From assembly GCF_022829545.1 (NCBI RefSeq), contig NZ_JAKSYM010000225.1:85632-149631 (forward strand): DNA of 64,000 bases, read 5' to 3'. Both the position numbers and the translations under genes were made by a program. Positions 56,550 through 64,000 of this stretch are shown one piece after another. Below the pieces are notes generated by a model, which saw only the letters and a list, made by a program, of their open reading frames with translations, made no database searches and was not told the origin of the DNA. The DNA comes from Methylobacterium sp. J-030. GTDB taxonomy: Bacteria; Pseudomonadota; Alphaproteobacteria; Rhizobiales; Beijerinckiaceae. How positions within the stretch are numbered: position 1 is the first letter of the stretch; every line of letters begins with the position of its first letter.

Positions 56550-57104
56550 TCAACACTCGTCTGGCACCGCCGTGCGGGCGACGTTCATCACCATGGCCAG
56601 CAAGGCGTAATAGCCGTTGATCCCGGCCAGATCGATCACGCCCTGCTCGCCGAAGCGCGCCGCCGCGGCCGCGTAGGTGGCATCGCCCACCGCGCGGTGG
56701 TGCGTCAGCTCGGTCGAAAAATCGTAGGCCAGCGCCTCGTCGGCGCTCATCGTGTCGGGGCGGCGCCCCTCGGAGAGCGCCTGCGCGGTCTCGGGGGCGA
56801 CCCCGGCCTTCAGGGCGATCGGGTGATGGATCGCCCACTCGACCGGCTGGCTCCAGGCCTGGGCGACGATCAGGATCGTGAACTCGCTGATGCGCAGCGG
56901 CAGGGCGCTGCCGTAGCGCAGGTAGAGTCCCATCCGGCTCGCGCAGAGCATCAGCTCGGGGCTGCGCAGGAGCGGCACGAACGGCCCGAAGACCGGCACG
57001 CCGCGCTCGGCCTCGAACGCCGCTGCGGCCTCGGCTTGCGCCGTGGTCAGTCCCTCGGCCGGGATCACCGGCATGCGCTCCGTGCTGTCCTGCTCCCCGG
57101 CCAT
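56550..57104 (-). CDS. Carboxymuconolactone decarboxylase family protein
   Basis: 184-residue helical protein of the CMD/AhpD-like superfamily. FGPFVPLLRSPELMLCASRM, LRYGSALPLRISEFTILIVA and QPVEWAIHHPIALKAGVAPE follow the core, with W-E-x-H-H at the active-site helix. The CxxC of peroxidase-type AhpD is absent, so a decarboxylase-like or uncharacterised activity is expected. ATG 57104. It is divergent from the SDR gene 129 bp away. Confidence 0.9.
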   Translation of the reverse strand: MAGEQDSTERMPVIPAEGLTTAQAEAAAAFEAERGVPVFGPFVPLLRSPELMLCASRMGLYLRYGSALPLRISEFTILIVAQAWSQPVEWAIHHPIALKAGVAPETAQALSEGRRPDTMSADEALAYDFSTELTHHRAVGDATYAAAAARFGEQGVIDLAGINGYYALLAMVMNVARTAVPDEC

Positions 57105-57233
57105 GACCGCCCCCCGCTTCCCGCGCCGCAGCACGCTCTGGATTTCCGGCCCCACTGCGCCTAGACCATTCAGGCTCAACGGCACGACCCGCGACCGGAT
57201 CGCGATCCCGACACGCCAGCGAGGCTTACGGCT

Positions 57234-57989
57234 TTGGCCCTCCCCGTCAACGATCGCCGGCGCATCATGCTGCTCACGGGCGCGAGCCGGGGCATCGGCC
57301 ACGCCACCGTGAAACGATTCTCCGCCGCGGGCTGGCGCGTGATCACCTGCTCGCGCCACCCCTTCCCGGAGAACTGCCCCTGGGAGATGGGTCCCGAGGA
57401 CCATCTCCAGGTCGACCTCGCGGACGCGCAGGACACGATGCGCGCCGTCGAGGAGGTCCGGGGCCGGCTCGCCGCCGAGGGCGGTGTGCTGCACGCGCTC
57501 GTCAACAATGCCGGGATCTCGCCCAAGGGGTCCGAGGGCGAGCGCCTGGGCGCCCTGGCGACCGAGTTCGCCACGTGGCAGCGGGTGTTTCAGGTCAACC
57601 TCTTCGCGACGATCCTGCTGGCCCGCGGCCTGTGCGACGAGCTCGCCCGGGCCAGGGGCTCGATCGTCAACGTGACCTCGATCGCGGGCTCGCGCGTCCA
57701 CCCCTTCGCGGGGGCGGCCTACGGCACCTCCAAGGCCGCGCTCGCCGGCCTCACCCGGGAGATGGCCGCCGATTTCGGGCCCCTGGGCGTGCGGGTGAAC
57801 GCGATCTCGCCGGGCGAGATCGACACCTCGATCCTGTCGCCCGGCACCGAGAAGCTCGTCGAGCAGATCCCGCAGCGCCGGCTCGGCACGCCGGACGAGG
57901 TCGCCAAGGCGATCTACTTCCTGTGCACCGAGGCCTCCTCCTACGTGAACGGGGCCGAACTCCACATCAACGGCGGCCAGCACGTTTGA
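57234..57989 (+). CDS. SDR family NAD(P)-dependent oxidoreductase
   Basis: 251-residue short-chain dehydrogenase. Cofactor motif LLTGASRGIGHATV, the NNAG motif (LVNNAGISPKG), catalytic Ser in VTSIAGSRV, and YGTSKAALAG (YxxxK) are all present; the C-terminus ends [15 protein letters not shown]. Start is the TTG at 57234 with gagg 9 nt upstream; the internal ATG at 57267 would remove 11 polar residues. Its stop overlaps the next gene's TTG start. Substrate unknown. Confidence 0.92.
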   Translation: MALPVNDRRRIMLLTGASRGIGHATVKRFSAAGWRVITCSRHPFPENCPWEMGPEDHLQVDLADAQDTMRAVEEVRGRLAAEGGVLHALVNNAGISPKGSEGERLGALATEFATWQRVFQVNLFATILLARGLCDELARARGSIVNVTSIAGSRVHPFAGAAYGTSKAALAGLTREMAADFGPLGVRVNAISPGEIDTSILSPGTEKLVEQIPQRRLGTPDEVAKAIYFLCTEASSYVNGAELHINGGQHV

Positions 57990-59131
57990 CCGGAGCCCGT
58001 CCCCCCTCGGACGCCGGTCGCGCGGCGCGATCGGGCGGGCGGAGCCGGGCGCTCCTCCTGCTCCTGCTCCTGTGCGCGGCCCCCGCGGGTGCGCGGGCGG
58101 AGCCCGGTGTCCGGATCCTCGATCTGCCCTTCACGGTGCGGACGCTGCGCGGCCCCCGCAGCGAGATTGCGGTGTCGGTCGCGACCTCGGGGCTGCTGCC
58201 GATCGCCGGCGCGAGGACCGGCCGCGAGGCGGGCGACGAGGAGAGCGCGCCGGTCGCCGTGGTCTGGGGCGACGAGGGCGGCGCCGTGCTCACGCTGGCG
58301 GACGGCACGGTCACGGTGAAGCCGATCGGGCGCGAGGCCGTGGAGGGCCTGAGCGCCGCTGAGACGCCGCGCGGCGCCCTGCCGGGCACGCGGCGGGCTC
58401 TCTCCGGGCCGCTCAGCGCCTATCTCACAGGCCGCGCCCGCGCCCCCGACGGCAGCGCGGCCGCCGCCGTCCTGACGATCCGCGAGCGCCAGCCCCTGGC
58501 GGTCAGCACCGATCCGAAGCCGGTGCCGGTCGCCACCGCGACGGTGCCGGCGGGGGACGCGGCGGTGTTCGCGCCCCTGCGGCCGCGCCTGCTGCGCCTC
58601 GCCGGCCGGCCGGCCCTGCTGGCCGCGACCCTGTCGGGCGCCGATTCGGGCGGGCTCGCGCTGATCACCCGCCCGGGCGCCGAGGCAAGCTGGCGTGTCG
58701 CGGCGCGCACGCCGCCGCAGCCCGGCCCACCCCTGAAGATCGCCGGCATCGCCGATTTCTCCGGATCCGGCACGCCCCAGGCCGCGACGGTCGATGCGCG
58801 CGGCCGGCTCCAGCTCTGGACGCTGCAGCCCGACACGATCGAGGCCGCCGGGGAGGCCACGGGCTACGCGGCCGGCGATGGCGATTCGGACCTCGCCGTC
58901 ACCGCTCCGGCCGGGGGGGCACCGCCCGAGCTGGTGCTGCCGGTGGCGGGCCGCCCTGAGATCGCCCTCGTCTCCGCGAAGGGTTCCGTGCACGAGCGCC
59001 TGCGCGTCACGCTGCCGGCTCCGGCCGCGACCGGCATCGTCGTTCTGGGCGAGGGGAACGCGGCCCGGCTGCTGGTCGGCCTCGCCGACGGGCGGGTGGC
59101 GGTCGTCGCACCCGACGGGGGGACGCCGTGA
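57986..59131 (+). CDS. Exported beta-propeller-like hypothetical protein
   Basis: 381 residues from a TTG overlapping the SDR stop. A basic stretch and Leu run ([20 protein letters not shown]) form the signal peptide. The mature protein is beta-rich; [20 protein letters not shown] and [12 protein letters not shown], and [20 protein letters not shown], are repeats of the FG-GAP/VCBS type, so a periplasmic propeller is likely. Function unknown. Its stop is overlapped by the Nudix start (GTGA). Confidence 0.8.
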   Translation: MTGARPPSDAGRAARSGGRSRALLLLLLLCAAPAGARAEPGVRILDLPFTVRTLRGPRSEIAVSVATSGLLPIAGARTGREAGDEESAPVAVVWGDEGGAVLTLADGTVTVKPIGREAVEGLSAAETPRGALPGTRRALSGPLSAYLTGRARAPDGSAAAAVLTIRERQPLAVSTDPKPVPVATATVPAGDAAVFAPLRPRLLRLAGRPALLAATLSGADSGGLALITRPGAEASWRVAARTPPQPGPPLKIAGIADFSGSGTPQAATVDARGRLQLWTLQPDTIEAAGEATGYAAGDGDSDLAVTAPAGGAPPELVLPVAGRPEIALVSAKGSVHERLRVTLPAPAATGIVVLGEGNAARLLVGLADGRVAVVAPDGGTP

Positions 59132-59595
59132 GCGCGGAATCCGACAGCCGCCTGTTCCCCGCGCGGCCCTTCGTGGGCGCCTCGATCGCGGTGATCCGGG
59201 ACGACCGGGTCCTGCTCGCGGCGCGGGCCAACGAGCCGATGCGGGGCGTCTGGACTCTGCCGGGCGGCCTCGTGGAGACCGGCGAATCCCTGGCCGAGGC
59301 GGCGTTGCGCGAATTGTCCGAGGAAGTCGGCCTCTCGGCGGAGGTGGTCGGCGTGCTCTCGCCCACCGAGATCATCGTGCGGGACGAGGCCGGCCGCGCC
59401 CGGCATCATTACGTCGTCCATCCGCACGCCGCCCTCTGGCGCGGCGGCGAGCCGGTGGCCGGCCCGGAGGCGCTCGGCACCCGCTGGGCCAGCCTGGACG
59501 AGGTCGCCACCCTGCCGACCACCCCGGGCCTGATCGGCACCCTGCGCGAGGCGTTTGCGCGGATCGGCGCGCGGGACGGGGAGGCGACGGCGTGA
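59128..59595 (+). CDS. Nudix hydrolase
   Basis: 155-residue Nudix domain protein. The Nudix box is [20 protein letters not shown] followed by EVGL, an intact GX5EX7REUXEEXGU. N-terminal [20 protein letters not shown] and [10 protein letters not shown] fit ADP-ribose or NDP-sugar pyrophosphatases; specificity is not assignable. The GTG start overlaps the upstream stop and its own stop overlaps the next GTG, part of a four-gene coupled run. Confidence 0.93.
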   Translation: MSAESDSRLFPARPFVGASIAVIRDDRVLLAARANEPMRGVWTLPGGLVETGESLAEAALRELSEEVGLSAEVVGVLSPTEIIVRDEAGRARHHYVVHPHAALWRGGEPVAGPEALGTRWASLDEVATLPTTPGLIGTLREAFARIGARDGEATA

Positions 59596-60050
59596 GGCGA
59601 TCGGCGGCGATCCTGTGCCTGCTGGCGCTCGTCGCCGGGACGGCCGCCGCGCCCGCCCTGGCCCAGCAGCGCACCGGGCGGGCGCCCGCACCGGCCAAGG
59701 AGGCCTCGAAGGAAGCGCCCAAGGAGACGAGCGCCCCCGCCGACATCCCCGCACCCTACGACCGCGACCTGATGCGCATGTCCGAGATCATCGGGGCGCT
59801 CGCCTTCCTGCGCGGCCTCTGCGCGGCGCCGGACGCCGCGGATTGGCCGGCCCGCATGAAGGCGCTGATCGAGTCCGAGGGGGTGACGCCGGCCCGCCGC
59901 GACCGGCTGGCCGGCGCCTACAACCGCGGCTATCGCGGCTACGCGCTGACCTACCGGGTCTGCACCCCGGCCGCGCACGAGGCGGCTGCCCACTACGTCG
60001 CCGAGGGCGACAGGCTGTCGCACGCCCTGGCCGGACGCTTCGGCGGGTGA
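59592..60050 (+). CDS. TIGR02301 family exported protein
   Basis: 152 residues, GTG start overlapping the Nudix stop. Signal peptide [20 protein letters not shown], a Lys/Pro/Ala linker, then the family domain: [20 protein letters not shown] with a Cys, [20 protein letters not shown], and [20 protein letters not shown] with a second Cys, probably a disulphide. The family is confined to alphaproteobacteria and has no known function. Confidence 0.93.
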   Translation: MRRSAAILCLLALVAGTAAAPALAQQRTGRAPAPAKEASKEAPKETSAPADIPAPYDRDLMRMSEIIGALAFLRGLCAAPDAADWPARMKALIESEGVTPARRDRLAGAYNRGYRGYALTYRVCTPAAHEAAAHYVAEGDRLSHALAGRFGG

Positions 60051-60220
60051 TGCAGAGGGGTGATGCACACACGACACACCCCGCGGCGATGCCGGGGAAG
60101 CCTCGGATTTGAGCCCTGGCGTTAACCGATCCGAAATTCCCGGCTGGCCGAGCCGCCGGGACCCGCCTATCATCCGTTGGTCCACCGGGTCGCGTGCCCG
60201 GCGCAACGGAAGTATCTGTC

Positions 60221-60475
60221 ATGCAGCACATCTCTCACACCGCCCCTCTCGAGGTCGATGTCGAGGAGAAGCGCGTCGCGCTGAGTTACGTCTCGGAAGC
60301 CTTCGCGGAAGGCTGTCTGGACGGGCTCGATGGAGACTGCATGGCCCAGGCCGCCCTGTTCGCGGCCTTCCAGGAACTGGTGATGACCTACGGTGAGGAG
60401 GCCACGGCGCGCTACGCGGAAGGTTTTCCCGAGCGCATCCGCGGGGGCGCCTTCACCACGACGCTCCAGCATTAG
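60221..60475 (+). CDS. Hypothetical 84-residue protein
   Basis: Small acidic soluble protein: MQHISHTAPLEVDVEEKRVA, LSYVSEAFAEGCLDGLDGDC, MAQAALFAAFQELVMTYGEE, ending GFPERIRGGAFTTTLQH. Helical by pattern; no family recognised. The ATG at 60221 follows aacggaag. A stand-alone gene in a 0.65 kb gap; the 223 bp downstream to ygfZ show no other feature. Confidence 0.75.
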   Translation: MQHISHTAPLEVDVEEKRVALSYVSEAFAEGCLDGLDGDCMAQAALFAAFQELVMTYGEEATARYAEGFPERIRGGAFTTTLQH

Positions 60476-60698
60476 GGCGCGCTCCGCCGAGTTGGTCACG
60501 GTGCACGACGGGGTTCGATGACGCGGCTTAGCGTGATCTCACCCAAAGCGCTTCGGTGTCGTGTCGTGTACGGTACGTGGTGTCTGCGGCTTCTCGGACA
60601 TCGATGACATAGGAAGGCCGGCGTCGGGAGCGGTTGAGACGCGGGCGGGGAGCCCTTACCTCCCGGCTCGCCGCCCCGTCGTTGAGGAACCGCCTGCC

Positions 60699-61550
60699 AT
60701 GCCCGTCGCCCTGCTGCCGGACCGCGCCCTCGTCACCGTCACCGGGCCGGACGCCGCCGCGCTGCTCCAGGGCGTGCTGACCTGCAATGTCGAGACGCTC
60801 CAGGATTCGGAGGCCCGCCTCGGCGCGCTGCTGACGCCGCAGGGCAAGATCCTGTTCGACTTCCTCGTGTCGCGTCTGCCGGACGGCTTCCGGTTCGACG
60901 TGCTGATGGACCGCGCGGGCGACCTCGCCAAGCGCCTGACGCTCTACCGCCTGCGCGCGCAGGCGACGATCGCAGCCGACCCGACCGTGGCGGTCGCGGC
61001 CGCCTGGGATGGCGCCGCCCCGGCCGCCGCCGAGGCGGTCGCCGATGCCCGCCATGTCGATCTCGGCGCCCGGCTCTACGCCGCCGAGGGCGCCTTCTCG
61101 GCCGATGCCGCGGAGGCCGATTACCACGCGCATCGGATCGCCCTCGGCATCCCCGAGGGCGGGCGCGACTACGCCTTCGGCGATGCCTTCCCGCACGAGG
61201 CGCTGATGGACCAGCTCGGCGGCGTCGACTTCAAGAAGGGCTGCTACGTCGGTCAGGAGGTGGTGTCGCGCATGCAGCACCGGGGCACGGCCCGGACCCG
61301 CATCCTGGCGGCCGCCTACCCGGACGGCGCCCCCGCGCCGGGCACCGAGATCACGGCGGCCGGCAAGGTTCTGGGCACCACCGGCAGCGCCGCCGGCAGG
61401 CGGGGCCTCGCCCTGGTGCGGATCGACCGTCTGGGCGATGCGCTGGCCGCCGGCGAGACGCCGCGGGCCGGCGAATGCCCGGTGCGGCTCGAACGGCCGG
61501 GCTACGCGACCTTCGCGATGCCGGAGGTTGCCGCGGGCGCGGCCGGATGA
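60699..61550 (+). CDS. ygfZ: Folate-binding Fe-S cluster repair/assembly protein YgfZ
   Basis: GcvT-like tetrahydrofolate-binding protein needed for maturation of some Fe-S enzymes. The 283-residue product starts MPVALLPDRALVTVTGPDAA, has LLQGVLTCNVETL, and carries the signature KKGCYVGQEVVSRMQHRGTA (K-GC-x-GQE-x-x-x-R) near residues 179-198. It lacks the full-length GcvT aminomethyltransferase size. ATG 60699 behind gttgaggaac. Confidence 0.95.
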   Translation: MPVALLPDRALVTVTGPDAAALLQGVLTCNVETLQDSEARLGALLTPQGKILFDFLVSRLPDGFRFDVLMDRAGDLAKRLTLYRLRAQATIAADPTVAVAAAWDGAAPAAAEAVADARHVDLGARLYAAEGAFSADAAEADYHAHRIALGIPEGGRDYAFGDAFPHEALMDQLGGVDFKKGCYVGQEVVSRMQHRGTARTRILAAAYPDGAPAPGTEITAAGKVLGTTGSAAGRRGLALVRIDRLGDALAAGETPRAGECPVRLERPGYATFAMPEVAAGAAG

Positions 61551-61628
61551 GTTCAACGGGCGCCGCGCAGCGGCTCGACAGCGCTTCCCGCGATGGCGTT
61601 CCGCACCTGTTCTCATTAAACCGGTCCG

Positions 61629-62243
61629 ATGACAGAGACCGGCCTGATCGATCATCCCGACGGCTGCCCCCGCTGCTGGTGGGCGGGCCTCGATCCGCTC
61701 TACGTCGCCTATCACGACACCGAATGGGGCGTGCCCGAGCATGACGGCCGGGCGCTCTACGAGAAGCTGATCCTCGACGGCTTCCAGGCCGGGCTGTCGT
61801 GGATCACCATCCTGCGCCGCCGCGAGGGGTTTCGCGACGCCTTCGCGGGTTTCGACCCGGAGCGGATCGCCCGCTTCACGCAGGACGACGTTGCCCGGCT
61901 GATGCAGGACACCCGCATCATCCGCAACCGCGCCAAGATCGTCGGGACGATCGCGGGCGCCCGCGCGTGGCTGCGGATCGAGGAGCGCGGCCCCGGCTTC
62001 GCGCGCTTCCTCTGGGACTTCGTGGACGGGCAGCCGATCCAGGGCAGCGCCCGGAGCCGGGCCGAGATCCGGACCGAGACGCCGGTCTCCCGGGCGATCG
62101 GCAAGGCCCTCAAGGCGGAGGGGTTTTCCTTCTGCGGGCCGACCATCGTGCACGCCTTCATGCAGGCGGTCGGCATGGTCAACGACCACCTCGTCGGCTG
62201 CCACCGGCACCGGCCCTGCGCCGAACTGGGAGGGCCGCGGTGA
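61629..62243 (+). CDS. tag: DNA-3-methyladenine glycosylase I
   Basis: Base-excision repair enzyme removing 3-methyladenine. The 204-residue product has GCPRCWWAGLDPLYVAYHDT with the zinc Cys, EWGVPEHDGRALYEKLILDG, FQAGLSWITILRRREGFRDA, and NHLVGCHRHRPC-like end (NDHLVGCHRHRP) supplying the C-terminal zinc ligands; all zinc residues are present. ATG 61629. Its stop overlaps the next GTG. Confidence 0.95.
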   Translation: MTETGLIDHPDGCPRCWWAGLDPLYVAYHDTEWGVPEHDGRALYEKLILDGFQAGLSWITILRRREGFRDAFAGFDPERIARFTQDDVARLMQDTRIIRNRAKIVGTIAGARAWLRIEERGPGFARFLWDFVDGQPIQGSARSRAEIRTETPVSRAIGKALKAEGFSFCGPTIVHAFMQAVGMVNDHLVGCHRHRPCAELGGPR

Positions 62244-62833
62244 ACCCCCCGGCCCCGCGCGCGTGGCAACGGATGCTCTCCGGCCGCCGCCTCGACCTCC
62301 TCGATCCGGCACCCCGCGACATCGAGATCGCCGACATCGCCCACGGCCTCGCCCGGGTCGCGCGCTGGAACGGCCAGACCCGGGGGCCGCACGTGTTCTC
62401 GGTGGCCCAGCACAGCCTTCTGGTCGAGGCGGCGGGCCGCCATCTCTCGCCCGGCTGCACCGAGACCGAAGGTTTGGAACTGCTGCTCCACGACGCGCCC
62501 GAATATGTCGTCGGCGACATCATCTCCCCCCTGAAGGCCGTGATCGGCGACGCCTATCGCGGCGTCGAGCTGCGCCTGCTCGATGCCATGCGCCGCCGCT
62601 TCGACCTGCCCGCCCCCGCCCCCGCCCTAGCCCACCTCGTGAAGCAGGCCGATCGGGCCGCCGCCCATCTGGAGGCCGTGCGGCTGGCGGGCTTCGCGCC
62701 GGAGGAGGCCGAGCGCTATTTCGGCCACCCTGCGGACCTGCCCGAGGCGGTCGTCGCCCTGACCGAGCCCTGGCCCACCGCCGTGGCCGAGGCGCGGTTC
62801 CTGGCGCGGTTCGAGGCGCTGCACGCGAACTGA
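62240..62833 (+). CDS. HD-domain hydrolase, YfbR-like
   Basis: 197-residue HD phosphohydrolase, GTG start overlapping the tag stop. Metal motif: HVFSVAQHSLLVEAAGRH (first His), then LLLHDAPEYVVGDIISPLK (HD) and a distal Asp in VKQADRAAAHLEA. YfbR-like enzymes act on dNMPs, but this subgroup is only predicted. Coupled to tag, possibly both in nucleotide/DNA upkeep. Confidence 0.88.
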   Translation: MNPPAPRAWQRMLSGRRLDLLDPAPRDIEIADIAHGLARVARWNGQTRGPHVFSVAQHSLLVEAAGRHLSPGCTETEGLELLLHDAPEYVVGDIISPLKAVIGDAYRGVELRLLDAMRRRFDLPAPAPALAHLVKQADRAAAHLEAVRLAGFAPEEAERYFGHPADLPEAVVALTEPWPTAVAEARFLARFEALHAN

Positions 62834-62879
62834 CCGGCCGCCCTCGATCCGTCACGATCGCACGGCACAGGCGCCCACG

Positions 62880-63392
62880 ATGCCAACCATCCATGTCTGC
62901 CCGCTCGCGCGCCTGCCCGAGACCGTCGCCGCCACCGGCGCGAGCCACGTGCTCACGCTCGTCAATGTCGGCACGCCCCTCGAACGGCCCGCCTTGATCG
63001 CGGCCGACAATCACGCCGTCATCGGGGTCAGCGACATCGCGGAACCGCGGGACGGTCACGATTTGCCGGCTGAGGAACACGTCGAGGGCATCCTGGCCTT
63101 CACCCGGGCCTGGCCCCGGGAGAAGCCGCTGGTGATTCACTGCTATGCCGGGATCAGCCGGTCGACCGCGGCGGCCTACATCGCGGCCTGCGCGCTGGCG
63201 CCGGAGCGCGACGAGGGCGCGATCGCCGAGGCCCTGCGGGCGGCCTCCCCCTCGGCGACGCCCAATCCCCTGTTCGTGGCCATCGCCGACCGGATGCTCG
63301 GACGGGACGGCCGCATGGTGGCGGCTGTCGCGCGGATCGGCCGCGGCGCGGAGGCCTTCGAGGGCGTGCCGTTCTGCCTCGCGCTGACGTGA
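62880..63392 (+). CDS. Protein tyrosine phosphatase family protein
   Basis: 170 residues. The P-loop is [16 protein letters not shown] (Cys-x5-Arg, near residues 89-95), with a possible general-acid Asp in [11 protein letters not shown]. This is a compact bacterial cysteine phosphatase similar to predicted rhizobial tyrosine phosphatases; substrate unknown. ATG 62880, 46 bp after the HD gene in the same direction. Confidence 0.88.
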   Translation: MPTIHVCPLARLPETVAATGASHVLTLVNVGTPLERPALIAADNHAVIGVSDIAEPRDGHDLPAEEHVEGILAFTRAWPREKPLVIHCYAGISRSTAAAYIAACALAPERDEGAIAEALRAASPSATPNPLFVAIADRMLGRDGRMVAAVARIGRGAEAFEGVPFCLALT

Positions 63393-63513
63393 GTTCGGTT
63401 TTGGTGTGGCGGAAAGGCCGCCGCGCCGCTTCAAAACGGCCCGGCATCCTGGTCCCCTGGGTTGTGGCGCCGGGGGCTGGCACCGTAGAACCGGTTCAAA
63501 GGACGGATCTGGA

Positions 63514-63774
63514 ATGAGTGCGAGCAGACCCGAGGTGGCCCAGGCCGCCGGCGACCTACCCTTCGAGAAGGCCCTGGAGCAGCTGGAGGAAATCGTCCGC
63601 CGGCTCGAACGGGGCGACGTGCCGCTCGACGAATCGGTGGCGATCTACGAGCGCGGCGAGGTGCTGAAGAAGCACTGCGAGGCGCTTCTCAAGCGGGCCG
63701 AGGCGCGGATCCAGCGGATCACCCTCGGCTCTGACGGGCGGCCCGAGGGCGTGGCCCCGCTCGATATGTCCTGA
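63514..63774 (+). CDS. xseB: Exodeoxyribonuclease VII small subunit
   Basis: 86-residue subunit of exonuclease VII. The family helical hairpin is present: [40 protein letters not shown] and [18 protein letters not shown] 63514 with aaaggacgg upstream. It immediately precedes dxs, a conserved xseB-dxs association. Confidence 0.96.
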   Translation: MSASRPEVAQAAGDLPFEKALEQLEEIVRRLERGDVPLDESVAIYERGEVLKKHCEALLKRAEARIQRITLGSDGRPEGVAPLDMS

Positions 63775-63817
63775 GGCTCGGCGGTGCGACCGATCCCGTC
63801 CGATAGAGGTTGATGCC

Positions 63818-64000
63818 GTGACGATGACCCCTGAGCAGAGCGCGCTTCTCGACCGCATTCCGAACCCGGCCGCGCTGCGGCGTCTTTCCGAATCGGAGCT
63901 GCCGGCGGTGGCGGAGGCGGTGCGCGCCGAGATGATCGACGCGGTCTCGATCACCGGCGGCCATCTCGGCTCGGGGCTCGGCGTGGTCGAGCTGACGGTG
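63818..64000 (+). CDS. dxs: 1-deoxy-D-xylulose-5-phosphate synthase, 5' end
   Basis: Only the first 61 codons are in the window. They read [40 protein letters not shown] and [14 protein letters not shown], the N-terminus of Dxs with the conserved GGHLxxxLGVVELT motif (thiamin-diphosphate site). Start is either the GTG at 63818 (agagg 8 nt upstream) or the ATG at 63824; no way to decide. Dxs makes DXP from pyruvate and glyceraldehyde 3-phosphate, the first MEP step; ispG of the same pathway is at 1173. Confidence 0.93.
   Translation, partial: MTMTPEQSALLDRIPNPAALRRLSESELPAVAEAVRAEMIDAVSITGGHLGSGLGVVELTV

Overview
The window reads as a chromosomal segment of a high-GC alphaproteobacterium of the Hyphomicrobiales (Rhizobiales), most likely Methylobacteriaceae. 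The case rests on GC-rich codon use, on gene orders seen in that order of bacteria (glyA-nrdR-ribD-ribE, ribH-nusB-thiL, hppA; bamE, cytochrome bc1 chaperone, DUF177, plsX-fabH-ihfA; prkA-yeaH-spoVR), and on many dispersed GC-rich palindromes between genes. The genus is inferred from family resemblance; no database search was possible.

Layout. 0-11.8 kb: patatin-like lipase, ispG, kup, a vapBC toxin-antitoxin pair, a two-subunit molybdenum hydroxylase, a VWA-type DUF1194 protein and a CobB sirtuin. 12.3-18.1 kb: a co-oriented cluster of a dihydropyrimidinase/hydantoinase and a complete polyamine-type ABC importer. 18.1-28.1 kb: an overlapping small gene pair with a ribbon-helix-helix-like end, rplY behind a leader hairpin, pdxH, small exported proteins, a GINT1-like beta-propeller protein, a CPA2 cation/proton antiporter, a MATE pump, DUF937 and cupin proteins. 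28.1-29.2 kb: a low-GC two-gene cassette resembling an orphan polymorphic-toxin tip and its immunity gene. 29.4-46.6 kb: glyA-nrdR-ribD-ribE, then a 7.8 kb block on the opposite strand (thioesterase, spoVR-yeaH-prkA, two uncharacterised genes, merR), then ribH-nusB-thiL, a frameshifted AbiEii-type nucleotidyltransferase, and the proton-pumping pyrophosphatase hppA. 46.8-53.4 kb: a DUF6036-type nucleotidyltransferase pair, an Old Yellow Enzyme, a GAF/PAS histidine kinase, a HAD hydrolase, bamE, a bc1 chaperone and DUF177. 53.8-64 kb: plsX-fabH-ihfA, a carboxymuconolactone-decarboxylase-like protein, a tightly overlapping SDR/propeller/Nudix/TIGR02301 run, ygfZ, tag, an HD hydrolase, a tyrosine phosphatase, xseB and the 5' end of dxs.

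Functionally the window is mostly housekeeping: isoprenoid precursors (ispG and dxs near the two ends), riboflavin, one-carbon/serine metabolism (glyA), fatty acid initiation (plsX, fabH), ion transport (kup, antiporter, hppA) and stress (prkA operon). Small toxin-, antitoxin- or nucleotidyltransferase-like loci are inserted between the housekeeping blocks. At least five kinds of intergenic palindrome recur or stand out: a GC-rich REP-like core in five copies, two further families in two copies each, and two long single-copy palindromes. No rRNA, tRNA, CRISPR array, prophage or transposase was recognised.
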